The position numbers and the translations under genes are program-made. This document shows positions 8,093-17,396 of a DNA stretch of 32,940 nucleotides, piece after piece (the stretch's first letter is position 1; the number at the start of each line of letters is the position of its first letter). The notes under the pieces were generated by a model. That model was not told the origin of the DNA, ran no database searches, and was given only the letters and a program-made list of their open reading frames with translations. Source of the DNA: an uncultured Roseburia sp. (lineage in GTDB: Bacteria; Bacillota; Clostridia; Lachnospirales; Lachnospiraceae); contig CAMXSH010000028.1 in assembly GCA_947246475.1 (NCBI GenBank), positions 1 through 32,940 on the forward strand. Direction: 5' to 3'.

Positions 8093-10279
8093 CTATTTAA
8101 AACTTATGTATTCTCCTTTGCATGGATTAAAACTAGCCGTTCCTGCCACAAGAGCTCTATTTTTGTCATTAAACTCCCATCTCACATGTTTCGACAAATA
8201 GGCAAGTTTTGTTTCTTCATGCAAATAATGTGTTCCTTCATCATAAATCAGACCAGCTGTTAAAGCTTGATCAATCGCAATATCGCTTAATCCAGCCACA
8301 AAATGTCTTAACACATTATTCGATACTTTTTTAGCTGCTTCGTATCTACTTGAATAAAAAAATACATCATCTACATATTTGGGTCCAAGATAATCTTTTA
8401 CATATTTAAACATCATTCCATACCCAACTTCTTTTTTAAATTCATCCCATGAACTACCAATGACTTTCTTTATTTCTTGATTATTAAGACAACTTGTGGG
8501 AACCTTAGATTTATGGGCATAAGTGTCTCCAACGACATGCATCAACATACCCAAAACTCGCAGCCCTCTTTTTCTCTGCCAAGAGATACCAGATGGGTTT
8601 TTAATTTCAGTATCAGCAGCAGTCATATATTGTATTGCATTTTTAAGTTTACCAGGTAAACTTCTGTCTAACTCTACATTATCTGTATGTGGATTATAAC
8701 TATACGTATTACAACACGACGAAACCGTAGTTCCTTCAGGCGAATCATATATTTTTCTACTCACCCGAAACAGGTATCTCATGGTCGATACATAATTATA
8801 CTTTCCATGCAATACATTCTTCGTTGATGTCCTAAAATGATTTTCCGATTTTTCTGCAGCACCTGCTATCCCATCTACCTTTGCACAGGCATCTTTTATT
8901 ATCAGCAACTCATTTGCTGTCAAACCAACTTCCAAACCCGATAATTTATTCCCAAAATCAACCAAACCTTCATGTGCGACACTATTCCACCGTCCTTCTA
9001 CCAGCTCCACATCATCAAAGGTCTTCACAGCAGAATCATTTTCCGGATAAACCTCCTCGACAGCCTCCCCGGTTTCACATGGGATCTGTGAATAACGGTC
9101 TGCGTATTTATTATAATGTTTTAATGCGTATTTAATATCAACCAGCCCGCTTCCATAGTATTTACTGTTGCCTAATTTTTTTGCACTGTCTGATAACAGA
9201 CCTCTCACAAATCCATTTGTTTTTGACAGATCCTTTTGCCATATCGCCGAGGCAGCTCCTGTCACGTGTGCCACTGACAGACTGGTTCCTCCTGCCACAA
9301 GACTCCCGCCAAAAGCTCCATCTGTCAAAATCTGGCTTCCAGGGGCGACAAGCTCCACCTCTTCACCAGTAGCACTTTCATCCGTCAGAACTGCATTTTT
9401 ATCTACACCGCCAACTGCAATGACTTTCTCATATGCGGCGGGATATTCTACACTCTCTTTATTTCCTCCATTCCCAGCGGCAGAGACTAACAATATCCCG
9501 GCATCGTATGCCGCATTAACTGCTTTTTCCAGCGCAGTGGATCGGTACTTTGTTCCAAAGCTCATATTTATGATGTCTATATCATGATCCATACACCAGT
9601 ATATTCCCTCGATCACCCGGTCAAGCTTCGCCGTGTTGCTCGAATCCAGCACCCGGACAGAATACAATTGTGCCTTGGGATTTATATCCGAAATAATGCC
9701 AGCAATACTGGTTCCATGACCAGTAATGTCTTCATAAAAAGGAGCAATATACTTCTCGTCATCCACAAGGTTTACACGTTCCACGACATTCACATCTTCT
9801 GATACATCTACTCCAGAATCCATAATTGCCACTTTTACTCCCCTGCCTTCATCCGTATCTGACAGTTCGGAAGAGACAACACCTATCATTCTCATGTTCC
9901 AGTCCAGCGCATCTGACTTTTTCGCTTTCTTTTTTTTCACAGCATGTTTTCTATTACTTTTACATGCAGAAAAAACAATATTCTCCTCGACATTAGCCAC
10001 ACCCTTCATTCTTTCAATGCTTTTGTGCTGACTATCTGTAAGTCCGGCATATACAGAAACATTATCCTCTATATGATATGCCTTATAGTCATCCACGATA
10101 TGTTCTTTATATTGTTTTTTTATTTTCTTTAGAGTAGCAGCATCATCCGTTGTAATTATATACTCCTGTAGTTCTTCCTCCGCATGTATCAATGCCGCTT
10201 CTTCCCCGATCAATCTTGTTCCTGCCATGGCACAAACCAAAAAAACAGATATAATTCTTCTTAATTTTACATTTTTCAT
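8093..10279 (-). CDS. Secreted S8 subtilisin-like serine protease with C-terminal phospholipase C/S1-P1-like helical domain
   Basis: 728 residues. Signal peptide, then an I9-type propeptide-like segment (about 38-105), a Lys-rich linker, and the subtilase domain with the full triad: Asp154 (IMDSGVD), His188 (GHGTS) and Ser333 (GGTSLSVAH), plus the oxyanion Asn region 'SAAGNGG'. The catalytic Ser motif reads GTSLSVAH rather than the usual GTSMAxPH, a substitution of the Met-Ala-Pro part. From about residue 480 the protein has no protease similarity; 'LGMLMHVVGDTYAHKS' resembles the metal-binding helix of zinc-dependent phospholipase C / S1-P1 nuclease-like proteins. RBS AAGGGAG; 23 bp after the PaaK-like gene. 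Probably a secreted processing or host/competitor-directed enzyme. Confidence 0.88.
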   Translation of the reverse strand: MKNVKLRRIISVFLVCAMAGTRLIGEEAALIHAEEELQEYIITTDDAATLKKIKKQYKEHIVDDYKAYHIEDNVSVYAGLTDSQHKSIERMKGVANVEENIVFSACKSNRKHAVKKKKAKKSDALDWNMRMIGVVSSELSDTDEGRGVKVAIMDSGVDVSEDVNVVERVNLVDDEKYIAPFYEDITGHGTSIAGIISDINPKAQLYSVRVLDSSNTAKLDRVIEGIYWCMDHDIDIINMSFGTKYRSTALEKAVNAAYDAGILLVSAAGNGGNKESVEYPAAYEKVIAVGGVDKNAVLTDESATGEEVELVAPGSQILTDGAFGGSLVAGGTSLSVAHVTGAASAIWQKDLSKTNGFVRGLLSDSAKKLGNSKYYGSGLVDIKYALKHYNKYADRYSQIPCETGEAVEEVYPENDSAVKTFDDVELVEGRWNSVAHEGLVDFGNKLSGLEVGLTANELLIIKDACAKVDGIAGAAEKSENHFRTSTKNVLHGKYNYVSTMRYLFRVSRKIYDSPEGTTVSSCCNTYSYNPHTDNVELDRSLPGKLKNAIQYMTAADTEIKNPSGISWQRKRGLRVLGMLMHVVGDTYAHKSKVPTSCLNNQEIKKVIGSSWDEFKKEVGYGMMFKYVKDYLGPKYVDDVFFYSSRYEAAKKVSNNVLRHFVAGLSDIAIDQALTAGLIYDEGTHYLHEETKLAYLSKHVRWEFNDKNRALVAGTASFNPCKGEYISFK

Positions 10280-10302
10280 AACATATTCTCCCTTCTAGTG
10301 TA

Positions 10303-11529
10303 CTAATTTGCTTCCTTTGTGATCTGATTTACGAACCAGCCAAATTTCCCTGTATCCTGACTTATCTGAACGGTATCATAAAACTCATAGTTCCAATCAA
10401 ATTCCCCCTTCCATCCTTCTGTGAAAAGCTCCTGGTAGAGCCTTATAAAATCGTGTTGATACATTTCTTCATCCAAAACCACTTTTACCAGCAAAGAATG
10501 CAAACTTTGCTGAACGACCTGGAACTGATATATCATTAATCCCATTGCCTGGTTGATCTGCTCCACCGGTCCCAATAATACATCGGGAGGAATCTGATAT
10601 CCCTCAGAGATATACAGGAGGTCGTTTTTTCTCGCCCGTTTCAATTCAATTCCCTGGCGTCCCTCCTTTCCTGTTATGATTCTACCCAGATCCCCTGTCC
10701 CATATCGGATCATAGGCATAGCCCTGTTTTGTAATGTTGTAACATAGATATCTCCAGTCTCACCCTCCTGCATCACCTTGCCATCCCTGCCAATCACCTC
10801 GATATAAACAGAATTTTCAAAGATACGATAAATCCCATTCTCCTCTATTCCAATCGTATTCACTTCCATTGTGCCATAATGACATCTAACTTTACATTGG
10901 AAGGTTTTTTCCAGTTCTTCTTTTAATCCTTCCAGTACCATCTCCCCAGTTAATTCAATATATTTAAGACTGGGGGGAATGGAGAGCTTATTTTCTTTTA
11001 CAATCTGAAGAAATACTCCTGCAATACCTGGATGAACCAGAAACCAGACAGGATCAAATTCCAATATTTTTTCATATATCATTAACAATTTCTCTCTTGA
11101 AAGATTCTGCTTTGATATCATCATCTGGGATTTGACAATTTGATATTCCTGATGATCCTTAAGAGTTGTATTAAATATACATACCCGGTCCTTTGTATGT
11201 ACACCGACATATTTGTACCGCTCCATCCACAACGGCACAAGAGCTGCTGTATAATCTGCATGATTCCAGTATACATCGAGATAAGTCCCCGTACTTCCTG
11301 AGGTATGGCTTCTTAAGAGCTGCCCCGTGACCAATTCTCCTAAAAAATCTTCTGATATCAGCTGATCCTGCATAAAGGCAATCTGGTTTTTCTCCGTCAG
11401 AGGCAGCTTCTCCCAGCCCCTTCGATTTTCTAAGTCTTTTAACAATACAGGATTTTGTTCTATTTTTTTCCGATAGTAGGGAACCGTTCTGCAGGCATGA
11501 AGCGCCATCTCATATCTTTTGTTTTCCAT
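10303..11529 (-). CDS. PaaK/CapK-like acyl-adenylating (phenylacetate-CoA ligase family) enzyme
   Basis: 408 residues of the ANL superfamily. The P-loop-like SHTSGSTGTYLDVYWN motif (about residues 74-89), the 'ELTGE' and 'YGTMEVNTIG' motifs and 'MIRYGTGDLGRI' near the hinge are all characteristic of the PaaK branch, which activates a carboxylate with ATP. The small C-terminal domain seems complete though slightly short. It begins 5 bp after the acyl carrier protein stop, with AGAGGAGG as RBS, so translation is coupled. The adjacent carrier protein suggests that the acyl-adenylate is loaded onto it rather than onto CoA. Substrate cannot be read from sequence. Confidence 0.82.
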   Translation of the reverse strand: MENKRYEMALHACRTVPYYRKKIEQNPVLLKDLENRRGWEKLPLTEKNQIAFMQDQLISEDFLGELVTGQLLRSHTSGSTGTYLDVYWNHADYTAALVPLWMERYKYVGVHTKDRVCIFNTTLKDHQEYQIVKSQMMISKQNLSREKLLMIYEKILEFDPVWFLVHPGIAGVFLQIVKENKLSIPPSLKYIELTGEMVLEGLKEELEKTFQCKVRCHYGTMEVNTIGIEENGIYRIFENSVYIEVIGRDGKVMQEGETGDIYVTTLQNRAMPMIRYGTGDLGRIITGKEGRQGIELKRARKNDLLYISEGYQIPPDVLLGPVEQINQAMGLMIYQFQVVQQSLHSLLVKVVLDEEMYQHDFIRLYQELFTEGWKGEFDWNYEFYDTVQISQDTGKFGWFVNQITKEAN

Positions 11530-11534
11530 CCCTT

Positions 11535-11780
11535 TTATTTCCTCCTCTGTTCCACCATTGCTGTCAAAAAATCAAACATCCCCTCCTTTGTTTTCATATG
11601 CAGGGAAAGTTCCGCAAAATCATCATATTGAATTTCAAATTCATCTTCTACCGCTAAAATAAATTCCAGCACATCGGTGGAATCCATTTCTAATTCTTCT
11701 GTTTCAGCTAACCCCGCCTCACTGTTCTTACAGCATTCCTGAAATATTGCAACGATTCTATCTCTGATTTCCTGATCCAA
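11535..11780 (-). CDS. Acyl carrier protein
   Basis: An 81-residue carrier if started at the TTG at 11780, one base after the stop of the upstream gene and behind GAGGGGG. An ATG at 11828 would add 16 residues but overlap the upstream gene and lacks an RBS. The phosphopantetheine attachment motif is EMDSTDVLEF (Ser34 in this numbering), followed by the typical acidic helix 'VEDEFEI'. The canonical DSL has become DST. Position between the BtrH-like gene and the adenylating enzyme suggests it shuttles an activated acyl group between them. It is unlikely to be the fatty-acid-synthesis carrier because no fab genes are near. Confidence 0.8.
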   Translation of the reverse strand: MDQEIRDRIVAIFQECCKNSEAGLAETEELEMDSTDVLEFILAVEDEFEIQYDDFAELSLHMKTKEGMFDFLTAMVEQRRK

Positions 11781-11781
11781 T

Positions 11782-13281
11782 TTACCAAGCCCCCTCTTCC
11801 ACCAGACAAGCAAGCAGTTCTTTTTCATTTTCTTTTAATTCATCCAGCATAGCAATTAATTTTTCATCCTCTCTCCGGGAAGGTCTGATCCTATATTTTT
11901 GAGCCACATGAAGCAGATTAAAACTTACCTTTACCAGTACCTGCAGCTGCTTTTCAATCTTATTAAATAATCCCTCACTCACAATACCTATGCTCCGCAT
12001 ATACAAAATCCTTCGATTCATAATCTGCTTATGTTCATATAACAAATATGATACACGTCTGTCCGAAACCAATACACGAAGCCCTGCTTCTGTCTTAAGT
12101 TCTTCATAGATTCCTAATCCACAAACCCTCTCCTCCGAGGGCAAAAATGCCTGCGCCTTTGCCTCTGGATTTATTTCCGCCAGATAGTCCTCAAATGCTC
12201 CCTTTATATATGAAGGTATAAAACGATAAAAGTGAATGCCCTGCCGATACTTAATAATCTTTATCTGAATGTCAGGATACCTCTTTAGATCACGTTTCAT
12301 TTCCATATACTGAACTGTATATTTTTTTATCTTACCTGAATTACTGTATCCCAATGTCAGAAACGTATGTAAGCGGTCGTCGTAACCATATATCAAGTTC
12401 TGATGCAAATGATGCCTCACATGATATTCTTCATGTCCAGATAAATAATATTGGTCTATTTTTAGTTCTACATAATGCCCTTTTAATATTTCCTGTTTTA
12501 GGGCATGAATTCCCCCCATTTTTATCAATTCCCATGAAGCAAACCGATTGCGGTCCAGGAAATAACTGATCAAGTCGTACTCTTCATCTTTGTAGAAAGA
12601 ATAATAATCCAGCCTTCTATGAGTACAGTTTACGTCGCAGTTAATCTGAATAAAATTGGAAAAAATCCATGGATAAAAAGAATTGTCTTCATGCTTGACC
12701 TGTACTCCGATGTATAATGGTTTTGAAAAAACAATTTCTTTCTCTCCAATCATCTTAGGCTTTTTTTCTCCGATAAAAGCCTCAATTTTTCCATCTGCTA
12801 CATTTAATACCAGCTCATCTTTTTGGCTCAAAATCTGCCTTTCTGTGTCTGCCCGTTCGCCATTAAAATACAGGCTCACACCATCATATATAAAATTGCC
12901 AAATCGGCAAAGATATTGTTCATCTCCTAAAAGTATATTTTCCTCTTCATCTGTTACAAAAAGGTTAATCGCAGCCCATGGCTCTGAATGCTGCTGAAAA
13001 TTTATTTTGATACGGATAAATCCCTCATTTTTTTCAAGAGGACGGTAAACACAGCCATTACACTCTCTGCTATAATCATCTTCAGACTCATAACACCAGC
13101 TGTCTCCTTCCCCTTTCTTCATATGTATACTTTTCCATTCATATCCACTGCTATCCAAAATCTCAAATTCCGCAACCCGCTTTCCAATTCTTTCATCCGC
13201 CATAATCACACACATTGGCAGCGCATAATAGGAATATGTTTTTACCCATGGTTCTGTTGTAACTGGCAGCTCTTTTCTCAT
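11782..13281 (-). CDS. Unrecognised 499-aa protein: lectin-like N-terminal half and BtrH/C39-like second half
   Basis: I do not recognise this with certainty. Residues about 75-215 look beta-rich with alternating patterns ('GFIRIKINF', 'GVSLYFNGE', 'ELVLNVADGKIEAFIG', 'KPLYIGVQVKHED'), reminiscent of a jelly-roll/DUF1349 fold. Residues about 265-345 ('GHYVELKIDQYYL', 'YHVRHHLHQNLIYGYDD') resemble the His-containing 'H..ivGYDD' region of BtrH/C39-like peptidase-fold acyltransferases, which move acyl groups from carrier proteins to amines. A matching catalytic Cys is not obvious, so it may be degenerate. The C-terminus is helical and charged. First gene of the putative operon, 1 bp from the acyl carrier start. 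Cytosolic (no signal peptide). Confidence 0.6.
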   Translation of the reverse strand: MRKELPVTTEPWVKTYSYYALPMCVIMADERIGKRVAEFEILDSSGYEWKSIHMKKGEGDSWCYESEDDYSRECNGCVYRPLEKNEGFIRIKINFQQHSEPWAAINLFVTDEEENILLGDEQYLCRFGNFIYDGVSLYFNGERADTERQILSQKDELVLNVADGKIEAFIGEKKPKMIGEKEIVFSKPLYIGVQVKHEDNSFYPWIFSNFIQINCDVNCTHRRLDYYSFYKDEEYDLISYFLDRNRFASWELIKMGGIHALKQEILKGHYVELKIDQYYLSGHEEYHVRHHLHQNLIYGYDDRLHTFLTLGYSNSGKIKKYTVQYMEMKRDLKRYPDIQIKIIKYRQGIHFYRFIPSYIKGAFEDYLAEINPEAKAQAFLPSEERVCGLGIYEELKTEAGLRVLVSDRRVSYLLYEHKQIMNRRILYMRSIGIVSEGLFNKIEKQLQVLVKVSFNLLHVAQKYRIRPSRREDEKLIAMLDELKENEKELLACLVEEGAW

Positions 13282-13321
13282 AACTTCTTATCCCCTCGAT
13301 TGTCTTTTGTTAATTGCTTTA

Positions 13322-13327
13322 ATTATA
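13322..13327 (-). promoter_or_regulatory. Candidate -10 box of the 13.3-kb operon
   Basis: A perfect TATAAT on the minus strand, about 40 bp upstream of the start at 13281, in an AT-rich stretch. The -35 hexamer 17 bp upstream (near ATACTT) is weak, so the promoter may need an activator or an alternative sigma factor. Confidence 0.4.
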
Positions 13328-13445
13328 CGATATTTATATCATAAAGTATATGGAACAGGCTCCTTTTCCTTTAAGAAAATATCGCATTTTTCGACATTAT
13401 TCGACAATGCAGGGAAAGCGAATGCCCCTCTAAATTAGTCACTAC

Positions 13446-13476
13446 AAAAAGCCGGTTTCCAAAAAGAAACCGGCTT
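13446..13476 (-). terminator. Rho-independent terminator of the GGDEF gene
   Basis: An 11-bp perfect stem (13449-13459 with 13466-13476) and 6-base loop, followed on the minus strand by five T (13450-13446). It sits about 50 bp after the GGDEF stop and separates it from the operon that starts at 13281. Confidence 0.88.
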
Positions 13477-13523
13477 CCACACAAACTCCAATCTCTGACA
13501 CCAGGAAAAGTGAGAATTGGGAA

Positions 13524-14750
13524 TTATCTATGTTTTTTTCTTTTTTCAAAATACATATTTCTGTCCGAATCAGTAATACACATATGGAAGCTGTCCGCCC
13601 TGCTATTCATGACGGATACACCAAATGAGAGACTCAACGGCCGATTCTGTATTCTGAACTGCTTTTGTTTATCTTTCAGCTGATCTATGAGGAGCAGGGT
13701 TTTTTCCTCCGAAGTAGTTGGCAATAAAACGAGAAATTCGTCCCCGCCCATGCGGAACAATATGCACTCCTGGGGCAGAACCATTTTAAAAAGGTTTACG
13801 GCAGCTTTAATATATTCATCCCCCGCAGTATGCCCATATGTATCGTTTATTTCCTTGAGCCCGTCACAATCTGCGGAGATGATGGCGAGTGGATAACAGT
13901 CATCGTTGTGGGTTTTAATAAATTCATCCAGATACGCCCTGTTATACAATCCTGTCAACGTATCTGTTATCGCTTGTTCCCGAAGCTTCTTTTTCAGCAA
14001 TTCGTGCTCCGTTACGTTGTTGATGAGACCAACGATGCCAGTAACAGATCCCTCTTCATTGAAAAGGGGCTGTTTTATAATTTGGAGAAATTCCTGTATC
14101 CCATCCGCATTGATTTCAATCGTATATGTCGTTCCCTTACCAGTTTCAATGATTTCCATATCCTTTTTTTGCGCTTCTATTGCGTTTTGCTTATCTTTTC
14201 GTATTTCGGGATCTGTCTTTCCCCTGATCGACCAGTTGGAATCATCCGGCTTTTTCAGATGATGCCAATACTTTGTCGCAAAGACGTATCGGCACTCATT
14301 ATCCTTGAGGAAAATATTTGAAGGAAGCTGTTTGAGCATTTTTTCTATTCCGTAAAAGGTCAAAGAATCCGTAAATGCAATAGCATTTGAAATCCTGTTC
14401 TTAATAATTTCACTGATAAAAGGTTTGGTAATGCAATCAATAACACCGGATCCAAGACACGCAAATCCATCCGCAGAGTTCTCTTTTTCAGTATATATAA
14501 GAATTGGTATTGAGATAAGCCTTTCACTGTCTTTCACGAATTCTACAGCTTTCCGGATATCTTCCAGCAGATCCGCATGGATCAGAAGCGCCTGTATATC
14601 TGCTTTACTTTGTTTGAGAATATCCTTTGCAGCATTCATATCTCTTACCATCTTTATATTGTATTCGTCATCAAGAATTCGGCAAAGTTCTTCATATGTC
14701 TTCCCATTATCAATAAAAAGCAGATTTATTTTCATTTTTGTATGATTCAT
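13524..14750 (-). CDS. Diguanylate cyclase with degenerate receiver, PAS and GGDEF domains
   Basis: Makes the second messenger c-di-GMP from two GTP. 408 residues from the ATG at 14750, chosen for the AAGGAAG RBS. Residues about 5-125 are a receiver-like domain in which the phospho-acceptor segment reads 'ALLIHADLLED' while the 'CITKPF' lysine is kept; it may be a pseudo-receiver. About 135-260 is a PAS sensor ('LPSNIFLKDNECRYVFATKY'), followed by a short coiled linker and a GGDEF domain with intact FRMGGDEF near the C-terminus and 'DTLTGLYNRAYL' at its start. No RxxD inhibitory site is visible at the usual place before GGDEF. Monocistronic by position; input signal unknown. Confidence 0.9.
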   Translation of the reverse strand: MNHTKMKINLLFIDNGKTYEELCRILDDEYNIKMVRDMNAAKDILKQSKADIQALLIHADLLEDIRKAVEFVKDSERLISIPILIYTEKENSADGFACLGSGVIDCITKPFISEIIKNRISNAIAFTDSLTFYGIEKMLKQLPSNIFLKDNECRYVFATKYWHHLKKPDDSNWSIRGKTDPEIRKDKQNAIEAQKKDMEIIETGKGTTYTIEINADGIQEFLQIIKQPLFNEEGSVTGIVGLINNVTEHELLKKKLREQAITDTLTGLYNRAYLDEFIKTHNDDCYPLAIISADCDGLKEINDTYGHTAGDEYIKAAVNLFKMVLPQECILFRMGGDEFLVLLPTTSEEKTLLLIDQLKDKQKQFRIQNRPLSLSFGVSVMNSRADSFHMCITDSDRNMYFEKRKKHR

Positions 14751-14863
14751 TCTGCACTTCCTTTCACATGAGCTTAATCGCCATGGATGTTCTAATGGAT
14801 ATATATTAAACAATAATGCAGTCTAAAACCTTAATAAATACCCTGTATAAAATGACAAGCAGC

Positions 14864-16372
14864 CTACGCCTCTTTCCCCCCGTTTCCCAATCTGCCATAA
14901 AGCCTGGTCATGTTCCGGATCTTCTCACATAAACCATCCGTAAATGCGCCTTTTTCCATACGCCACTGCCAGTTATGCCCCAGCGTGGAGGGTGTATTGA
15001 TACGGGCTGCTGCCGGAAGACACAGATAATCCTGTGCCGGAATAATACACAGGTCTGCCACGCTGCGCTGTGCCATGGTGATCAGCTGCCAGGTGAGCTT
15101 TTTCTTCGTAAGGAAGCGGGCAGGCAGATTCATATACCGAAGCGCTACATCCCGGTCTTCCTTAGCCATCTCCTCCCACCAGCCATATGTCGTCTGATTG
15201 TCATGAGTCCCTGTGTATACGACACAGTTCGATGTATAATTATGGGGCATATAATCGCTTTCTTCCCTGGAATCAAAGGCAAACTGCAGCACCTTCATCC
15301 CCGGATAACCAGTATCCTTTAAAAGCTTCCGCACGCTGTCTGTCAAAAAGCCGAGATCCTCTGCGATGATCTCCCTCTTCCCCAGCTTCTCTTCCATTAC
15401 TTCAAAAAGACGGATCCCCGGTCCTGGCTCCCATGCACCATTGACTGCGGTGGGCTCTCCGTAGGGGATGGCATAATACTCATCAAACCCCCGGAAATGA
15501 TCGATGCGCACCATATCATACCATTTAAAACAATGGGCGATCCGCTTCAGCCACCAGTCAAATCCTGTCTCTTCGTGGTACTCCCAGTCATACAATGGAT
15601 TGCCCCAGAGCTGCCCCGTCTCCGAAAAAGCATCTGGCGGACATCCTGCCACTGCCTTGGGCTCCAGATCTTCCGTAAACTGAAACAGCTCCGGATGCGA
15701 CCAGGCATCGGCGCTGTCCAGCGCCACATAGATCGGTATATCCCCGATGATCTGCACTCCTTTTTCATTGGCATAGGTCTTTAACCTTCTCCACTGCTCG
15801 TCGAATTCGTACTGCAGAAACATATAGAAATATACATCATCTTCGTATTCGTTCTGATAGCGGGCCAGTATCTCCGGCTTGCGCCGCTTGAGTCCTTCCT
15901 CCCATTCCAGAAAGCTCTGCCCTCCCTTGCTGTCCTTTACCGCCATGAAAAGGGCATAATCCGGCAGCCATTCTTCATTGGCTTCCACAAATTCCAAAAA
16001 ACTTTTATCTTCCCGAATCCCGCTATTTTTATAGGCTCTTCGCAACAGGGGAAAACGCTTATTGTAAAGGGATTCATAATTTACATATTTTCCGTCGTCC
16101 CAAAGCCCGGACTGCTCCAGGTCCCTGTTTGCAAGATACCCTTTACGCACCAGTTCATCCAGCGCGATATAATAAGGGTTTCCCGCAAAAGTGGAAAAAG
16201 ACTGGTAAGGAGAATCCCCAAAACCGGTAGGTCCCATAGGAAGGATCTGCCAGTATCTCTGACCAGCACTCACCAGTGTATCCACAAAATCAAACGCGCT
16301 TCTGTCAAATGCCCCGATTCCATATTCCGATGGAAGACTGGAGACCGGAAGCAGTATTCCGCTCGCTCTCAT
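14864..16372 (-). CDS. malQ: 4-alpha-glucanotransferase (amylomaltase)
   Basis: Transfers maltooligosaccharide units between glucans (glycoside hydrolase family 77), feeding starch and glycogen turnover; glgC/glgD at the right end of the window belong to the same metabolism. 502 residues, the normal bacterial length. Diagnostic segments: N-terminal 'RASGILLPVSSLPSEYGIG', 'PMGPTGFGDSPYQSFSTFAGN', the nucleophile region 'VRIDHFRGFDEYYAIP', the acid/base 'IIAEDLGFL' and 'GTHDNQTTYGWW'. Two tandem ATG codons exist; the second (16372) is preferred because AGAGGAG lies 6 bases before it. It begins 22 bp after the lipoprotein gene and is possibly co-transcribed with it. Confidence 0.95.
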   Translation of the reverse strand: MRASGILLPVSSLPSEYGIGAFDRSAFDFVDTLVSAGQRYWQILPMGPTGFGDSPYQSFSTFAGNPYYIALDELVRKGYLANRDLEQSGLWDDGKYVNYESLYNKRFPLLRRAYKNSGIREDKSFLEFVEANEEWLPDYALFMAVKDSKGGQSFLEWEEGLKRRKPEILARYQNEYEDDVYFYMFLQYEFDEQWRRLKTYANEKGVQIIGDIPIYVALDSADAWSHPELFQFTEDLEPKAVAGCPPDAFSETGQLWGNPLYDWEYHEETGFDWWLKRIAHCFKWYDMVRIDHFRGFDEYYAIPYGEPTAVNGAWEPGPGIRLFEVMEEKLGKREIIAEDLGFLTDSVRKLLKDTGYPGMKVLQFAFDSREESDYMPHNYTSNCVVYTGTHDNQTTYGWWEEMAKEDRDVALRYMNLPARFLTKKKLTWQLITMAQRSVADLCIIPAQDYLCLPAAARINTPSTLGHNWQWRMEKGAFTDGLCEKIRNMTRLYGRLGNGGKEA

Positions 16373-16394
16373 CATTTACTCCTCTTTTCTCTCT

Positions 16395-17396
16395 CTATTT
16401 TGCCAGAAGTGACTTACTTACTTTCACTTCATATTTTTCTGCCCAGTTTTCATAAGCTGTCTGAAAAATCCGGTTCTGTTCTTCTGAAATGTACTGCTCC
16501 CAGTAAGTATTGTTAAGCCTCTCTGTACTTGTCTTTAGGCAGTACATAATATAAAAACCATCTTTTTCCTCCACCACGCCACTGGTGGTATAACGCTGCA
16601 TGGAAAGAGCGGTGCCGGCGAGGCCAGTACGGCTGTCCAGGCTGCCAACAATAACCTCCTTTGGTGCTTTTCCTGTCTTGTCTTTAACAAAAGAAGTAAA
16701 ATTCCCCGTGTATTTACCCAGTTCTGCCGACAGGGCATTTGCCTGGTTTCTGACCTGCTCACGGTTTGTATCATCTGCCGCAAGATGAAGCATCAAAACC
16801 TTTGCCGCCTGTACTTCTTTCCTCTCAATCGCTGCCGAAGTTGTCACATCATATACCTTTCTCGCCACTTCATTTTCCTCAAAAATACGGTACATGATAT
16901 CCCTTGTAATACCATTTGCCTGCTGGACCTCGGGCGGTATCGTCGCCAGATACTGATCCGCCTTGTGGTCTATGTCCTCCTTTTCATCGATACCCAGACC
17001 GACTCCCTGCTCTGCTGCTGCCTTATTCATCACCTTGATCTGAATGATCAGGCGCAGGATATCCTCGATAGCGACTTGTCCAATGGTGGCATCTCCCAGT
17101 TTATAATCCCACACTTCTGCCGAAAGGACACCCTCATACTGGTTCTTCAGGAACCAGCTGTATACCCGGTACTCATCATAACTTACCGCAGTGTCTCCCA
17201 CACCAATCACCGTGGAATCACTTTTCAGGTCCCCATTGGTTACGGAGGCTGCTTTTTCTGCCTTTGGCACCTCGATCTCCTTATTGTCTCCTTCATCGGA
17301 GCAGGCTGCCGTCCCCAATGCCACTGCCACCACTGCGATGCCACAGATCATTTTCCTGCAGACTGTACGAAATCCTCTATTTAACTTATTCTTCAT
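16395..17396 (-). CDS. SurA/PrsA-like peptidylprolyl isomerase lipoprotein (degenerate parvulin)
   Basis: 333 residues from the ATG at 17396, which has GGAGGAG 7 bases upstream. A lipoprotein signal ends at GTAAC with Cys32 as the likely lipidation site, so it is anchored outside the membrane. A SurA-N-like helical chaperone part follows (about 70-200), then a poorly conserved parvulin-like section ('VQAAKVLMLHLAADD', 'YTTSGVVEEKDGFYIMYCL') that lacks recognisable catalytic residues, and a final helix. It likely helps fold exported proteins. Its start lies inside the last codons of mfd (11-bp overlap, different frame), so it is translationally coupled to mfd, the order known from other Clostridia. 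Confidence 0.85.
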   Translation of the reverse strand: MKNKLNRGFRTVCRKMICGIAVVAVALGTAACSDEGDNKEIEVPKAEKAASVTNGDLKSDSTVIGVGDTAVSYDEYRVYSWFLKNQYEGVLSAEVWDYKLGDATIGQVAIEDILRLIIQIKVMNKAAAEQGVGLGIDEKEDIDHKADQYLATIPPEVQQANGITRDIMYRIFEENEVARKVYDVTTSAAIERKEVQAAKVLMLHLAADDTNREQVRNQANALSAELGKYTGNFTSFVKDKTGKAPKEVIVGSLDSRTGLAGTALSMQRYTTSGVVEEKDGFYIMYCLKTSTERLNNTYWEQYISEEQNRIFQTAYENWAEKYEVKVSKSLLAK

